A stretch of DNA of 35,845 nt from Victivallaceae bacterium (GTDB lineage: Bacteria > Verrucomicrobiota > Lentisphaeria > Victivallales > Victivallaceae). The stretch lies in assembly GCA_028691615.1 (NCBI GenBank), contig JAQUYX010000012.1:1-35845 (forward strand), written 5' to 3'. A program made the translations under genes and the position numbers. This document shows, piece after piece, positions 1 to 7,787 of this stretch. Positions within the stretch are counted from its first letter, which is position 1. Each line of letters begins with the position of its first letter. The notes below the pieces were generated by a model. The model did no database searches, had not been told where the DNA came from, and was given only the letters and a program-made list of their open reading frames with translations.

Positions 1-1059
1 ATCCTCGTCTGCCTCTGGGGCTGCACGCTGCTGAACTGGTTCGGCATCCGTATTTATGCAAGAATCAGCATGTATGGAGTGCTCCTCGGAACCATTTTTC
101 CGACGATTCTGCTGGTGATTCTGGCCGGAAAATATTTTCTGGGAGGCGCAGTTCCAGCGCTGCACTATGCGGGATTCTCTTCGTTGATGCCGCAATTGAA
201 CAGCCTCAACGACTGGATGCTGCTGGCTGGCATGATGGTTTCGCTGGCGGGAATCGATATGACGGCGCTGCACATAACCGACGTGAAAAAACCCAAGCGC
301 AATTATCCGCTCGCGCTACTCTTTTCGGCCGTGGTCATTTTCGCTTCCGACATCGCCGGGTCCCTCGCCATCGCGCTGGTGGTTCCGTCCGGGGAACTCG
401 GCATGGCTTCCGGCGCGTCGGAGGCATTCACATGCCTCTTCGCACATCTGGGGCTCCCGGAATGGAACAAGCCGGTGCTGCTGCTGCTCTCTCTGGGCGC
501 GATCACGACCGTGCTGGTCTGGCTGCTTGGCCCAGTCAAAGGGCTTTGGGAGGTCGCGCGCGAAAAACGGCTGCCCGCATTCCTCGCCGAAAAGAACGCC
601 CACGGCGTCCCCGGCAATCTGCTGCTGCTGCAATCGGGAGCCATTTCGGTGATCTCGCTGGTGATCTTCTTCACGCCCGACATCAGCAGCGCATTCTGGG
701 TGTTCATGGCGCTTTCGGCACAGATGTACATGCTGATGTATCTCTTGATGTTCGCCGCCGCCTTTGCGCTGCGCTTGCGGCGACCGGAACTGGCGCGTCC
801 TTTCGCCATTCCCGGCGGACTCTGGGGCGTCGGGGCGGTTACTCTGCTCGGATCGCTGTCGGCGCTCGCGGCCATGATCGCCGGATTCATCCCCCCGTCG
901 AATATCCGCGCGCTCGGAACGGGCCCGTCCATTCTCTACGCGTGCGGAATCGGCGCGGGAACGCTTTGCTTTGCGTCGGTCGCCTATTTTCTGCTGGGGA
1001 AAAAAGCCCGGCTTCCGGACACGCCGGCTTCCGCGCGCGATCAGAATGTGAATTCGTGA
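1..1059 (+). CDS. APC-superfamily amino-acid permease, 5' end outside the window
   Basis: The reading frame is open from base 1, so the gene begins upstream; a Met at base 70 is internal. The visible 352 residues are the C-terminal part of a multi-spanning membrane protein with about eight hydrophobic segments separated by short basic loops. The segment MMVSLAGIDMTALHITDVKKP is typical of APC-family transporters, where a helix with a GxE/D-like break is followed by a basic DVKxPxRNYP loop. Glutamate/GABA antiporters and related amino-acid exchangers look like this. It sits in the inner membrane and presumably moves an amino acid; the substrate cannot be read. Its 3' end overlaps the convergent GH78 gene by 19 bases. 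Family call is firm, substrate unknown. Confidence 0.85.
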   Translation: MLVCLWGCTLLNWFGIRIYARISMYGVLLGTIFPTILLVILAGKYFLGGAVPALHYAGFSSLMPQLNSLNDWMLLAGMMVSLAGIDMTALHITDVKKPKRNYPLALLFSAVVIFASDIAGSLAIALVVPSGELGMASGASEAFTCLFAHLGLPEWNKPVLLLLSLGAITTVLVWLLGPVKGLWEVAREKRLPAFLAEKNAHGVPGNLLLLQSGAISVISLVIFFTPDISSAFWVFMALSAQMYMLMYLLMFAAAFALRLRRPELARPFAIPGGLWGVGAVTLLGSLSALAAMIAGFIPPSNIRALGTGPSILYACGIGAGTLCFASVAYFLLGKKARLPDTPASARDQNVNS

Positions 1060-3425
1060 GTTCCCGCGCCCAGCACTCCGCCGTCGGCGCGCACGGCGGC
1101 GCAGCCGTCCGGAATGCGAATCACGCATGTCACGGCCCCGTCCGCCTTGCGTTTCTCGAGCCGAACCGAGATATTTCCGTATGCAGTCGGCACACGGCCT
1201 TCGGCGAAATTCAAATCCAGCAGATTCGGGGTCAATGAAAATTTGGCGAAGCCCGGCTCCAAAGGTTCGATCCCCAGAATGGTGTGCTGCACGAAATCAA
1301 TCGGCGCCGTCGCGAAACCGTGACACAGACTGCCGGCTTCCGAGAAGGCGGCTTTGCCGAAACGGGCGACGCCGCTTTCATACATGAGTTCGCTGCCGGT
1401 CTCGACGCAGCGGCCCCAGAAGAAACGAATGCGTGCGAGCGCATTTTCGGCCATGCCGCAACGCTTCATCGCGCGGAAAACGTAATAGGTCAAATAATAT
1501 TCCGGCTTGAGCGTGTCGGCGCGATCGAGCGCGGCAGCGAAATCCCGGAGATGCTCTTCCCGAGTGACGCCGGAAAGAATGGCCAGCGCATGTGCCAACT
1601 GGGTGGAAACTTTGGCGTCATACTCCTGATCGACACCGCATTCCTTGTCCCAGGCGAAGCGGCGGACGGGGTCCTCCAAAAGTCCGGTGCGTTCGTTGAG
1701 GAACCGCGCGAGGACGGCTTTGCCGAGCGCTTCGATTCGCTTTTGGTAGAAATCGAAGTCGCAGGATCTTCCGGCCGCGCGGCAGAGCGCGAGGTATTTT
1801 TCCAACGCGATCACGTATAAGGTGTTGAACATCGACTCGCGCACTTTTTCGAATTTGTGCCCGGTCTGTTCAAATCCCCAGTCGTAGAAGTTCCAGAAAT
1901 CCTCCGGCGGGGCGACAATGCCGTCCGCGTCGGCGGAGGATTCGATGGCCGCGATGATCTTCTCCAGATGGGGCAAATAGGTTGCGGCGGTTTGGAGGTC
2001 GCCGGAAACCATCCAGTAGTCGTGGAGCATCTGAAACAGAAAGAGGTTGGTCGGCGGCAGCACGAAGGATTCGCGGCCGTCCGCGCGGGGCGCGGGACAG
2101 ACGCCGGGAACCCATCCGTCGGGGCGCTGCTGGGAGAAGAGGAGCCGGAAGGCACGGCGATGCACGTCGCAATCGCCGAAGGCGGCCAGCGTGGTGCGGT
2201 TTTCGACGATGAGATCGTTGACCCAGAAGGCCCGTTCACGCCACGGGCAGTCGTTGAAAATGTCCGTGGTGCATGTTTCGAGCGTGGCCACGCAAATTTT
2301 CCAGATCCGGTTGAGCAAAGGATCCGAAGAGTAAAAGGAGGCGCGGCAGGCGTAATCATACCGATGATCGAGCATGGTGACGCGACGGATGGTCACATCG
2401 GCGGCGAAATCGCGCACGACCACCGAGAGGTAGCGCATGGAGCGTTCGCAAAGCGTCGAACCGATCCGGTTGACGCCGTCCTTGAGAATAAATCGGTCGG
2501 TAAAGTGATAATTGGAACTATAATGCGCGCGCACTTTTCCCTGCCAAAGGTCTTCGCCGTACACAAGATCGACGACGGTTCCCGACGGCGCCTCGATTTC
2601 CAACTCCGGATATCCGATATAATCCTGCCCGAAATCAAAAACCGCCGCGGCCCCCTTCCCGGGGACGGCACGGAGGACAAAAGCCCCCTCTTTGGCATCG
2701 GCGAGGAGCGTGTTTTGTCCGCAAAAATCGCCCGGCGACGGGGGTTCCCATTCTTCCCGATTGAGCAGCAAACTGACGGTTTCGCCGGAGGCGAGTTCGC
2801 CGGGGCGGAAACGCGCGGTCCGAGCCACATCCAGCGGGCGCACCCGTGTTTCACGCAGCGGCGGCACATCGCGGGGAAGAAGCGTTTTTGCGGCGAGTTT
2901 TTCCGAGTGCGCGAACTCTGCGGCGCGAAGCGCTTCCGGCTCGATGCGCAAATCGACATGAAGTTTGTAGCCGCTCTGATAGGTCCAGTAACATTCGTCC
3001 GGCAGATATTGCGTAAGTCTCCCGGCCTCGACGGTATCGTCGCTGGCGAAAACGCCTTCGAGCTCGAAAATGGTCGCCGGTTCGCTGGGATCCTGCACGA
3101 AGTTTTCATACATCGGCGCATGGATTTCGACTTCGATGGTGTTTTCCCCTTCGTGAAGCGCACCGGAAAGATCCCAAGTGTCGAAGAAGGCCAGACGGCA
3201 AGTGCCGCGCACGGGGCCGCGCCCGATTGCGATTGAGTTGCAGGCTAAGGTGTAATAGTTTTCTGCGGAGATGCGAAAAAGCGGCGATGCGGAGACTTTG
3301 TCGAGGCGGAATGTGCGGCGGAAGCGGCCGAACACATTCTTTTCGGTTCGGTCGAGACCGGGAAGCGTAATCCATCGAGCCGCGGAGGAAAAAGAACCGG
3401 AATCCGGATAAATCAGTTTTGCCAT
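1041..3425 (-). CDS. Alpha-L-rhamnosidase-like glycoside hydrolase (GH78 type)
   Basis: A 794-residue protein without a signal peptide, so probably cytoplasmic and acting on imported oligosaccharides. The N-terminal half is beta-rich with a jelly-roll pattern (residues about 1-340). The (alpha/alpha)6 barrel follows from about 350, and a C-terminal beta domain resembles the bacterial rhamnosidase C domain. The GH78 hallmark DCPWRER lies at residues 392-398 (D392, E397), followed by a Trp-rich barrel segment (DGWVPGVCPAP, EDFWNFYDWGF). The start is supported by GGGAG about nine bases upstream of the ATG. It diverges from an AraC gene across a repeat-bearing spacer, which suggests that regulator controls it. 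A related GH78-like activity on another deoxysugar cannot be excluded. Confidence 0.85.
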   Translation of the reverse strand: MAKLIYPDSGSFSSAARWITLPGLDRTEKNVFGRFRRTFRLDKVSASPLFRISAENYYTLACNSIAIGRGPVRGTCRLAFFDTWDLSGALHEGENTIEVEIHAPMYENFVQDPSEPATIFELEGVFASDDTVEAGRLTQYLPDECYWTYQSGYKLHVDLRIEPEALRAAEFAHSEKLAAKTLLPRDVPPLRETRVRPLDVARTARFRPGELASGETVSLLLNREEWEPPSPGDFCGQNTLLADAKEGAFVLRAVPGKGAAAVFDFGQDYIGYPELEIEAPSGTVVDLVYGEDLWQGKVRAHYSSNYHFTDRFILKDGVNRIGSTLCERSMRYLSVVVRDFAADVTIRRVTMLDHRYDYACRASFYSSDPLLNRIWKICVATLETCTTDIFNDCPWRERAFWVNDLIVENRTTLAAFGDCDVHRRAFRLLFSQQRPDGWVPGVCPAPRADGRESFVLPPTNLFLFQMLHDYWMVSGDLQTAATYLPHLEKIIAAIESSADADGIVAPPEDFWNFYDWGFEQTGHKFEKVRESMFNTLYVIALEKYLALCRAAGRSCDFDFYQKRIEALGKAVLARFLNERTGLLEDPVRRFAWDKECGVDQEYDAKVSTQLAHALAILSGVTREEHLRDFAAALDRADTLKPEYYLTYYVFRAMKRCGMAENALARIRFFWGRCVETGSELMYESGVARFGKAAFSEAGSLCHGFATAPIDFVQHTILGIEPLEPGFAKFSLTPNLLDLNFAEGRVPTAYGNISVRLEKRKADGAVTCVIRIPDGCAAVRADGGVLGAGTHEFTF

Positions 3426-3452
3426 ATGAAAAAATCTCCCTGTTTGCGGAAA

Positions 3453-3480
3453 ACTATACTTGACTTTTTATCCTTTTGAA
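3453..3480 (-). promoter_or_regulatory. Possible promoter of the GH78-like gene
   Basis: On the minus strand TTCAAA and TATAGT are separated by 16 bases, placed about 30 bases upstream of the GH78 start codon. The match is only fair and rests on sequence alone. Confidence 0.3.
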
Positions 3481-3512
3481 TGGATATTTACAAAAATGTT
3501 GTGGACTTTTGT

Positions 3513-3718
3513 GCGCGAGTTTGAGGAGTGTCGTCACCAAGACGATACTGCCCAAAGTCCCGCCGATGGATTCCGGATGGATCGGGAAAGGAATAAAATG
3601 GAGAGTTTGAGCGTCGCTACTCGGAGAGTAACGACCGAAAAGCCACCGTTTCAGGCCGTTTCCGAGCCGCCGGAAGATGCGGCGCGAGTTTGAGGAGTAT
3701 CGTCATCAAGACGATACG
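3513..3718 (+). repeat. Dispersed intergenic repeat, copy A, with hairpin-bearing direct repeats at its ends
   Basis: A 138-base core at 3554-3691 matches 28785-28922 without a gap at 121 of 138 positions, in the same orientation. The core is flanked here by two imperfect 37-base direct repeats, 3513-3549 and 3682-3718, exactly 169 bases apart. Each flank holds a hairpin: GTGTCGTC-ACCAA-GACGATAC at 3528-3548 (one G.T pair) and GTATCGTC-ATCAA-GACGATAC at 3697-3717 (perfect). The right flank ends just before the ribosome binding site of the AraC gene. A short open frame (SLSVATRR..., PPFQAVSEPPED) crosses the core in both copies, but most differences change the amino acid, so it does not look like a conserved protein. 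With the possible promoter at 3453-3480 this accounts for the whole spacer 3426-3733. Confidence 0.8.
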
Positions 3719-3733
3719 GCAAAAGGAGTTTTG

Positions 3734-4522
3734 ATGGACAATCACATACCGCTGCGGATTCACTGCCGGTGCTTTGCAGAAAAGGTTCACCCCTGGATTC
3801 AAAACCGGTTGTTCACGCCGTATTGGCGGTTCTATTGGAATCCGACGCGGGGGGGATTTTTGCGCTGCGACGGGGAGGAGATGGAACTGGATCGCGACCA
3901 CTTCGCGGTGATCGCCGGATACACGCGGTTTGACACTTTCGCACGCGCGCCGTTTGAACAATTCTACATCCACTTCAATCCGGATGACAAACTCCCCGCG
4001 CCCGCGCGCAAAATCACGCTCTTCCCCGCCGACCCGGTTTTGATCGCGCGGATCGGACGGTTCCGCGAGGCGTTTTCCCGGCCGGACGCGGCGATCGAAT
4101 GCGACCTTCTGGCACATGCAATTCTCTGCGAGGCATTGTTGCAGATGCCCGGCTTTTCCCTGCGGATTCCGAAGCAGCCGGACGCGCGCATCGAAAAGGC
4201 GCTGCGCTATCTGGAGATCCACCTTTCCGATGCCCCCGGAAACTTGGAAATCGCCGCCGCCATCGGAATGAACCGCAATCATTTCATCCGGCTCTTCACC
4301 GCGGAGATGAAGGAGTCCCCCCAGCTGTACAGCCGCCGAAAACGAGTGGAACGAGCCTGCGAGCTGCTGCATTTCAGCGACCGTTCGATCGACCAGATCG
4401 CGGAGGCGACCGGCTTTCGCGACCGGTATTATTTCACCCGTGTCTTCAGCGCGATGCTGCGGATTCCGCCGGGAACCTTCCGAAAACTCCGGGCGCATTC
4501 GAATGGAGAATTGGCCCCGTGA
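3734..4522 (+). CDS. AraC-family transcriptional regulator
   Basis: A 262-residue cytoplasmic DNA-binding protein. Residues about 1-140 form a cupin-like sensor region; residues about 155-255 hold the two helix-turn-helix motifs of the AraC family, seen in NLEIAAAIGMNRNHFIRLF and SIDQIAEATGFRDRYYFTRVF with the usual PPGTFRK ending. The ATG at 3734 is chosen because AAGGAG lies five bases before it; an upstream in-frame ATG at 3677 lies inside the dispersed repeat and lacks such a site. It diverges from the GH78-like gene and is likely its activator, responding to a rhamnose-like sugar (inference). The perfect hairpin six bases before the ribosome site could affect translation. Confidence 0.9.
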   Translation: MDNHIPLRIHCRCFAEKVHPWIQNRLFTPYWRFYWNPTRGGFLRCDGEEMELDRDHFAVIAGYTRFDTFARAPFEQFYIHFNPDDKLPAPARKITLFPADPVLIARIGRFREAFSRPDAAIECDLLAHAILCEALLQMPGFSLRIPKQPDARIEKALRYLEIHLSDAPGNLEIAAAIGMNRNHFIRLFTAEMKESPQLYSRRKRVERACELLHFSDRSIDQIAEATGFRDRYYFTRVFSAMLRIPPGTFRKLRAHSNGELAP

Positions 4523-4559
4523 CAGAGCGCATTTTGGTGATCTGAAGTCCTTTTTTCGG

Positions 4560-4588
4560 TTGAAATTTTCTTCAAGGCATGGTAAATT
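4560..4588 (+). promoter_or_regulatory. Sigma-70-type promoter for galE and exonuclease
   Basis: TTGAAA (4560-4565) and TAAATT (4583-4588) are spaced by 17 bases, about 40 bases before the galE start codon. No other good match is seen in this short spacer. Confidence 0.5.
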
Positions 4589-4630
4589 GTCAGGAAAAGC
4601 GACTCGCATAAAGAAAGGAATGTTCTTCTC

Positions 4631-5608
4631 ATGAAAAAAATCCTCGTCGCCGGTGGCGCCGGTTACATCGGAAGCGCCTGTGCGGAATATCTTTTGGATC
4701 GGGATTATGAAGTGGTGGTCTTCGATTCTCTGGTGACCGGACACGTAAAAGCCATCGATCCCCGGGCGCGTTTCGTTCAAGGGGATCTGGCCGACCGCGA
4801 AACGATCATCGAACTTTGCCGCAAGGAAAAATTCGACGGAATCATGCACTTCGCCGCCTTCTCGCTGGTCGGAGAATCCATGAAGAACCCGTCAAAGTAT
4901 TTCCGCAACAATCTGGCTTCGGCAATCAATCTGGCCGACGCGGCCGTGGAAGGGGAAGTCGGACACTTTGTGTTTTCCAGCACGGCGGCGACCTTCGGAC
5001 AGCCGGAACGCGTGCCGATCTCGGAGGAAGACAAGCAGGAACCGATCAATCCATACGGCGAATCCAAGCTCTGTTTTGAGAAGGTGCTCAAGTGGTACAG
5101 CCGGATTTACGGCCTCAAATATGCGGCGCTGCGCTACTTCAACGCCGCCGGCGCGACCGGCAACTACGGCGAGGACCACAGCCCGGAAACCCACCTGATT
5201 CCGATTGTTCTTCAAACGGCTCGCGGCAAACGCGAGAAGATGATGGTTTTCGGCGAGGATTATCCGACCGCGGACGGCAGCTGCGTGCGCGATTACATCC
5301 ATATTCTGGATCTCGCGCAGGCGCACATGCTGGCGTTGTCCGCGCCGGAGAGCGGGCATTACAACCTGGGCACCGGCAATGGCTTGAGCGTGAAAGAAAT
5401 TATCACCGCCGCGGAGAAGGTCACCGGCAAACCCGTCGCCTATGATGTCGCCCCCCGGCGGCCCGGCGACCCGGCCAAGTTGATCGCCTGCAGCGACCGC
5501 GCCCGCAAGATGCTCGGCTGGAAGCCGACGATGGAATCGGCCGAAGCGATCATCGAATCGGCATGGAAGTGGCAGCTCAAACATCCGGACGGCTATTGCG
5601 ATCGATGA
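4631..5608 (+). CDS. galE: UDP-glucose 4-epimerase
   Basis: A 325-residue short-chain dehydrogenase/reductase of the extended type that interconverts UDP-glucose and UDP-galactose in the cytosol, feeding galactose use or surface-sugar synthesis. The NAD-binding GGAGYIG motif is near residue 8, and the catalytic YGESK places Tyr142 and Lys146. The FSSTAA segment supplies the catalytic Ser/Thr. AALRYFNAAGA and the SCVRDYIH and VAPRRPGDP segments are typical of GalE rather than of dehydratases. Length fits the family (about 325-340). AAGGA precedes the ATG by about eleven bases. The stop overlaps the next start as ATGA, so the two are probably translated together. Closely related UDP-hexose epimerases are the only serious alternative. 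Confidence 0.93.
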   Translation: MKKILVAGGAGYIGSACAEYLLDRDYEVVVFDSLVTGHVKAIDPRARFVQGDLADRETIIELCRKEKFDGIMHFAAFSLVGESMKNPSKYFRNNLASAINLADAAVEGEVGHFVFSSTAATFGQPERVPISEEDKQEPINPYGESKLCFEKVLKWYSRIYGLKYAALRYFNAAGATGNYGEDHSPETHLIPIVLQTARGKREKMMVFGEDYPTADGSCVRDYIHILDLAQAHMLALSAPESGHYNLGTGNGLSVKEIITAAEKVTGKPVAYDVAPRRPGDPAKLIACSDRARKMLGWKPTMESAEAIIESAWKWQLKHPDGYCDR

Positions 5609-6216
5609 CCACTGCGGAGAAATTTCCCGACGGCATCGCGTCATGGCTGGATCTGGGGCCGTTCACCGTGTTCGATGTGGAAACCACAGGAATGAGCGCG
5701 GTCAGCGGCCGGATCGTGGAAATTGCGGCGATGCGCATTGAGCGCGACGGCAGCCGGGAACGCTTCTCGACACTGGTCAATCCGCAAATGCCCATTCCCT
5801 GGGGCGTCCGACAGATCCATCATATTTCCGACGAAATGGTTGCCGACGCGCCGGTATTCGCCCGAATCGGTCAACGGTTTCTGGATTTTGCCGAGGGCAG
5901 CACACTGGCGGCCCACAATGCGCGTTTTGATCTGTCGTTTCTGCAGGAAAGTTTGCACCGGAGCGCCTTGCCGCTTTGGCGGGGGCGGACGCTCGACACG
6001 CTCAAACTGATCCGCAAAAGTTATCCGTCGCTGCCGTCGCACAAGCTGCAATACCTGCGCGAAGCCTTCCGAATCGACGAATTGCTCGCTGGCGGCGGCC
6101 AGTGCAATACGGCGCATCGGGCGGGTGACGATGTGGAAGTGACCGTGGAAATTCTGCGAATCGCGCTGGAGAGTTTTCTGAAGGACCCTCTCCGCCAGCG
6201 TACCGGCTCACGTTGA
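5605..6216 (+). CDS. DEDDh 3'-5' exonuclease (DNA polymerase III epsilon-like)
   Basis: A 203-residue protein with all three motifs of the DnaQ/epsilon exonuclease fold: FDVETTG (D24, E26), AHNARFD (D109) and HRAGDD (H171, D176). This predicts a two-metal 3'-5' exonuclease on DNA or RNA. There is no polymerase-binding tail, helicase or UvrC-like domain, so it is a stand-alone member and not necessarily the replisome proofreader. The ATG overlaps the galE stop (ATGA); an earlier in-frame ATG at 5563 lies inside galE and is less likely. The pairing with galE has no obvious functional logic and may reflect only a shared transcript. Confidence 0.88.
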   Translation: MTTAEKFPDGIASWLDLGPFTVFDVETTGMSAVSGRIVEIAAMRIERDGSRERFSTLVNPQMPIPWGVRQIHHISDEMVADAPVFARIGQRFLDFAEGSTLAAHNARFDLSFLQESLHRSALPLWRGRTLDTLKLIRKSYPSLPSHKLQYLREAFRIDELLAGGGQCNTAHRAGDDVEVTVEILRIALESFLKDPLRQRTGSR

Positions 6217-6276
6217 AATAATGGTGTTTTTGTCCGGCATGGGGCGCCGTCGGTTTTGACTCGGCAAAGCGAGACC

Positions 6277-6300
6277 GGAGATGGAAACATGTCCTTTTTT
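6277..6300 (+). terminator. Rho-independent terminator of galE-exonuclease
   Basis: GGAGATG and CATGTCC form a seven-base stem with one mismatch around a GAAA loop, followed by six T. It lies 60 bases after the exonuclease stop and just before the end of the convergent AraC gene. Confidence 0.6.
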
Positions 6301-7126
6301 ATTCGGCTTTTTTGCGGAATTCACCGGGAGCTGTTCCATAAGTCCGTTTGAATACTGTGCTGAAAAAGGTGGCGCTCGAGTAACCGCATTCATGAGAAAT
6401 TTCATCAACCGTCAAGCGCGATGTCCGCAGAAGCAAGACGGCATATTCCAAACGCATTCGCCGAATTGTCGCATGAAATCCTTCGCCCTGATCGGCGGCA
6501 AATAATTGCGAAACATATTGAGGGTTGAGCGAAAATTTTTCCGCCACCGAAGCTCTCGTTAATGGTTGACGAAAGTTTGTCTGGATATAATTCATAATTT
6601 TTATCCGTGTTTTTTCTCGCTTCGACACGGGGTAAACACAGTCGTCGACGAAACTTGCCATGGTCATTTCCAACAATGCCCGAATGAGATGTCCCGCCAC
6701 CTTTTCCCGCTGACTCTCCGGCTTCGACGCCAGCAAATTAAGCGCGCGCAACACACATTGGCCCTCTTCCGAAAGCGGCCCGGCACTATGATAATAATAC
6801 GCCGCGCCATGGCGCGTAAAATAATCCGAACGAATATGATAATCGATATAGGTCATGCGAATAAATTCATTGGTATAGACAATCGAACTCATCACATGAA
6901 AATCATCCCAACAACTCTCTTTCCAGCTCATCGGCGGACAATAATGTAAATCGCCCTCATGAAGTCGGCAATCCTTTACCCCATTTTCAGAAGGATAACG
7001 CATGTGTTTTGTCCCGCGCAAAACCAAATCCATCTGAACAGAAGAACGCAATGGCAATCCCTCCGGAATCGTCAACGAGGTGTCCGCAATCAACTGGGGA
7101 CTCGTAGATGGCAAAACCCAAACCAC
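6299..7126 (-). CDS. AraC-family transcriptional regulator, 5' end uncertain
   Basis: A protein of up to 275 residues with an N-terminal cupin-like sensor (LHEGDLHYCPPMSW near residue 60) and a C-terminal AraC DNA-binding domain (LTRASVAEKFSLNPQYVSQLF, then LTVDEISHECGYSSATFFSTVF, PGEFRKK). The longest frame starts at a GTG at 7126, directly after an in-frame stop and without a clear ribosome site. An ATG at 7033 would give 244 residues, also without a clear site. The first 30 or so codons lie opposite a stretch that reads as the tail of a glycosidase on the plus strand, so the original 5' end may have been lost. No intact target gene lies next to it. Family assignment is sure; start and functionality are not. 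Confidence 0.8.
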   Translation of the reverse strand: MVWVLPSTSPQLIADTSLTIPEGLPLRSSVQMDLVLRGTKHMRYPSENGVKDCRLHEGDLHYCPPMSWKESCWDDFHVMSSIVYTNEFIRMTYIDYHIRSDYFTRHGAAYYYHSAGPLSEEGQCVLRALNLLASKPESQREKVAGHLIRALLEMTMASFVDDCVYPVSKREKTRIKIMNYIQTNFRQPLTRASVAEKFSLNPQYVSQLFAADQGEGFHATIRRMRLEYAVLLLRTSRLTVDEISHECGYSSATFFSTVFKRTYGTAPGEFRKKAE

Positions 7127-7301
7127 CTATCCGTGGCGTTAAGATGCGTCAAAAGGCGTTCCGGAACAGTATTTTCACGACGTGTTTCACCCGGATGGGT
7201 CCCTTCTGTACGAAGCTGAGCAAGCTATTTTTGACCATGTTCGCAACTGGAATAAGGTTCTTCCGAAAAGCGAATCGCCATTGCCGCTTGTAGTGGAGTG
7301 A
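7065..7301 (+). pseudogene. Decayed 3' fragment of a cellulase-superfamily glycosidase
   Basis: One plus-strand frame reads AINWGLVDGKTQTTYPWR, then a TAA at 7140-7142, then DASKGVPEQYFHDVFHPDGS and on to a TGA at 7299-7301. An Asn-Trp-Gly-Leu-Val-x-Gly-Lys-Thr-Gln-Thr-x-Tyr-Pro-Trp segment followed by FHDxFxxDG is what I recall at the C-terminus of cellulase-superfamily glycosidases in gut bacteria. No start or catalytic part remains upstream, because the AraC gene occupies the other strand. It is read as a remnant from an old rearrangement. The recognition is from memory of the family and needs a search. Confidence 0.45.
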
Positions 7302-7382
7302 TCACACTGCCCGGTGTCGCATCGTTCCGCCGAAAACGGGCCCCGGCAAAGGCCGTGCAAGAAGAGAGGAAGATAGCTGACA

Positions 7383-7624
7383 ACTCCATTTGCTGTTGCA
7401 GCTTCCTCTGTTCCGTCGACCTGCGCACTGCTTTGGGCAGCAGGCGAAGATCTTCTTTCCCCCCAGAGCGCATACGGTTGTATCAACACCGCCCCCGAAG
7501 CGCTTCAACTGCCGCGACCGCACTCAAGGATGTTTACGGCGAATTTTCGGATGACGGCGCGCTCGCGCCCAAAGGGGAACATTGGCTTCACACCAACCCG
7601 ACTCCGCCGCGCTTTGATTTTTGA
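7383..7624 (+). pseudogene. Possible second coding remnant ending before an old terminator
   Basis: The plus strand carries a frame ending in ALKDVYGEFSDDGALAPKGE and TPPRFDF with a TGA at 7622-7624. The upstream portion reads more like protein in a different frame (LLSPQSAYGCINTAPEALQL, 7440-7515), suggesting a frameshift. No start, ribosome site or known domain is visible. A terminator follows 30 bases after the stop, as expected at the end of a former gene. Together with the fragment at 7065-7301 this is all that I see in the gene-free stretch 7127-7787, apart from the terminator and promoter listed separately. Confidence 0.25.
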
Positions 7625-7654
7625 CCTGCAGAACCAGCAGCATCCTCCCCGGAA

Positions 7655-7695
7655 GACTCGTTGCGTCTTTTTCGCAAAGTCGTCTGATTTTTTCT
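7655..7695 (+). terminator. Rho-independent terminator after the decayed region
   Basis: GACT..TTGCG and CGCAA.AGTC form a nine-base-pair stem with a two-base bulge around a TCTTTTT loop (7655-7681), followed by a T-rich run. It sits between the remnant stop at 7624 and the promoter at 7713. Confidence 0.5.
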
Positions 7696-7712
7696 TTTTT
7701 TGACATCGCCTC

Positions 7713-7741
7713 TTGACAAAACAAATTGTTTATGATATAAT
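7713..7741 (+). promoter_or_regulatory. Perfect consensus sigma-70 promoter
   Basis: TTGACA (7713-7718) and TATAAT (7736-7741) are separated by exactly 17 bases, an ideal housekeeping promoter about 45 bases before the metallo-hydrolase start codon. The AT-rich stretch just downstream (TATATGCATA, TATCGATA) has palindromic pieces that could bind a repressor, which would make sense of such a strong core promoter. Confidence 0.75.
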
Positions 7742-7787
7742 ATATGCATAGTGTATCGATAATGTGATTTTTTTAAGAGACGAATCC

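Noticed and set aside
1857-3236. Open frame of 459 codons opposite the GH78-like gene
   Set aside because: It is a shadow of the GH78 frame in GC-rich sequence; the minus strand carries the family motifs.
3460-3693. Open frame of 77 codons across repeat copy A
   Set aside because: A similar frame crosses copy B, but most base differences change the amino acid and no ribosome site precedes it, so it is treated as part of the repeat.
3697-3717. CRISPR-like repeat because of the palindromic arms
   Set aside because: There are only two arms with a long conserved core between them, not an array of repeats with unique spacers.
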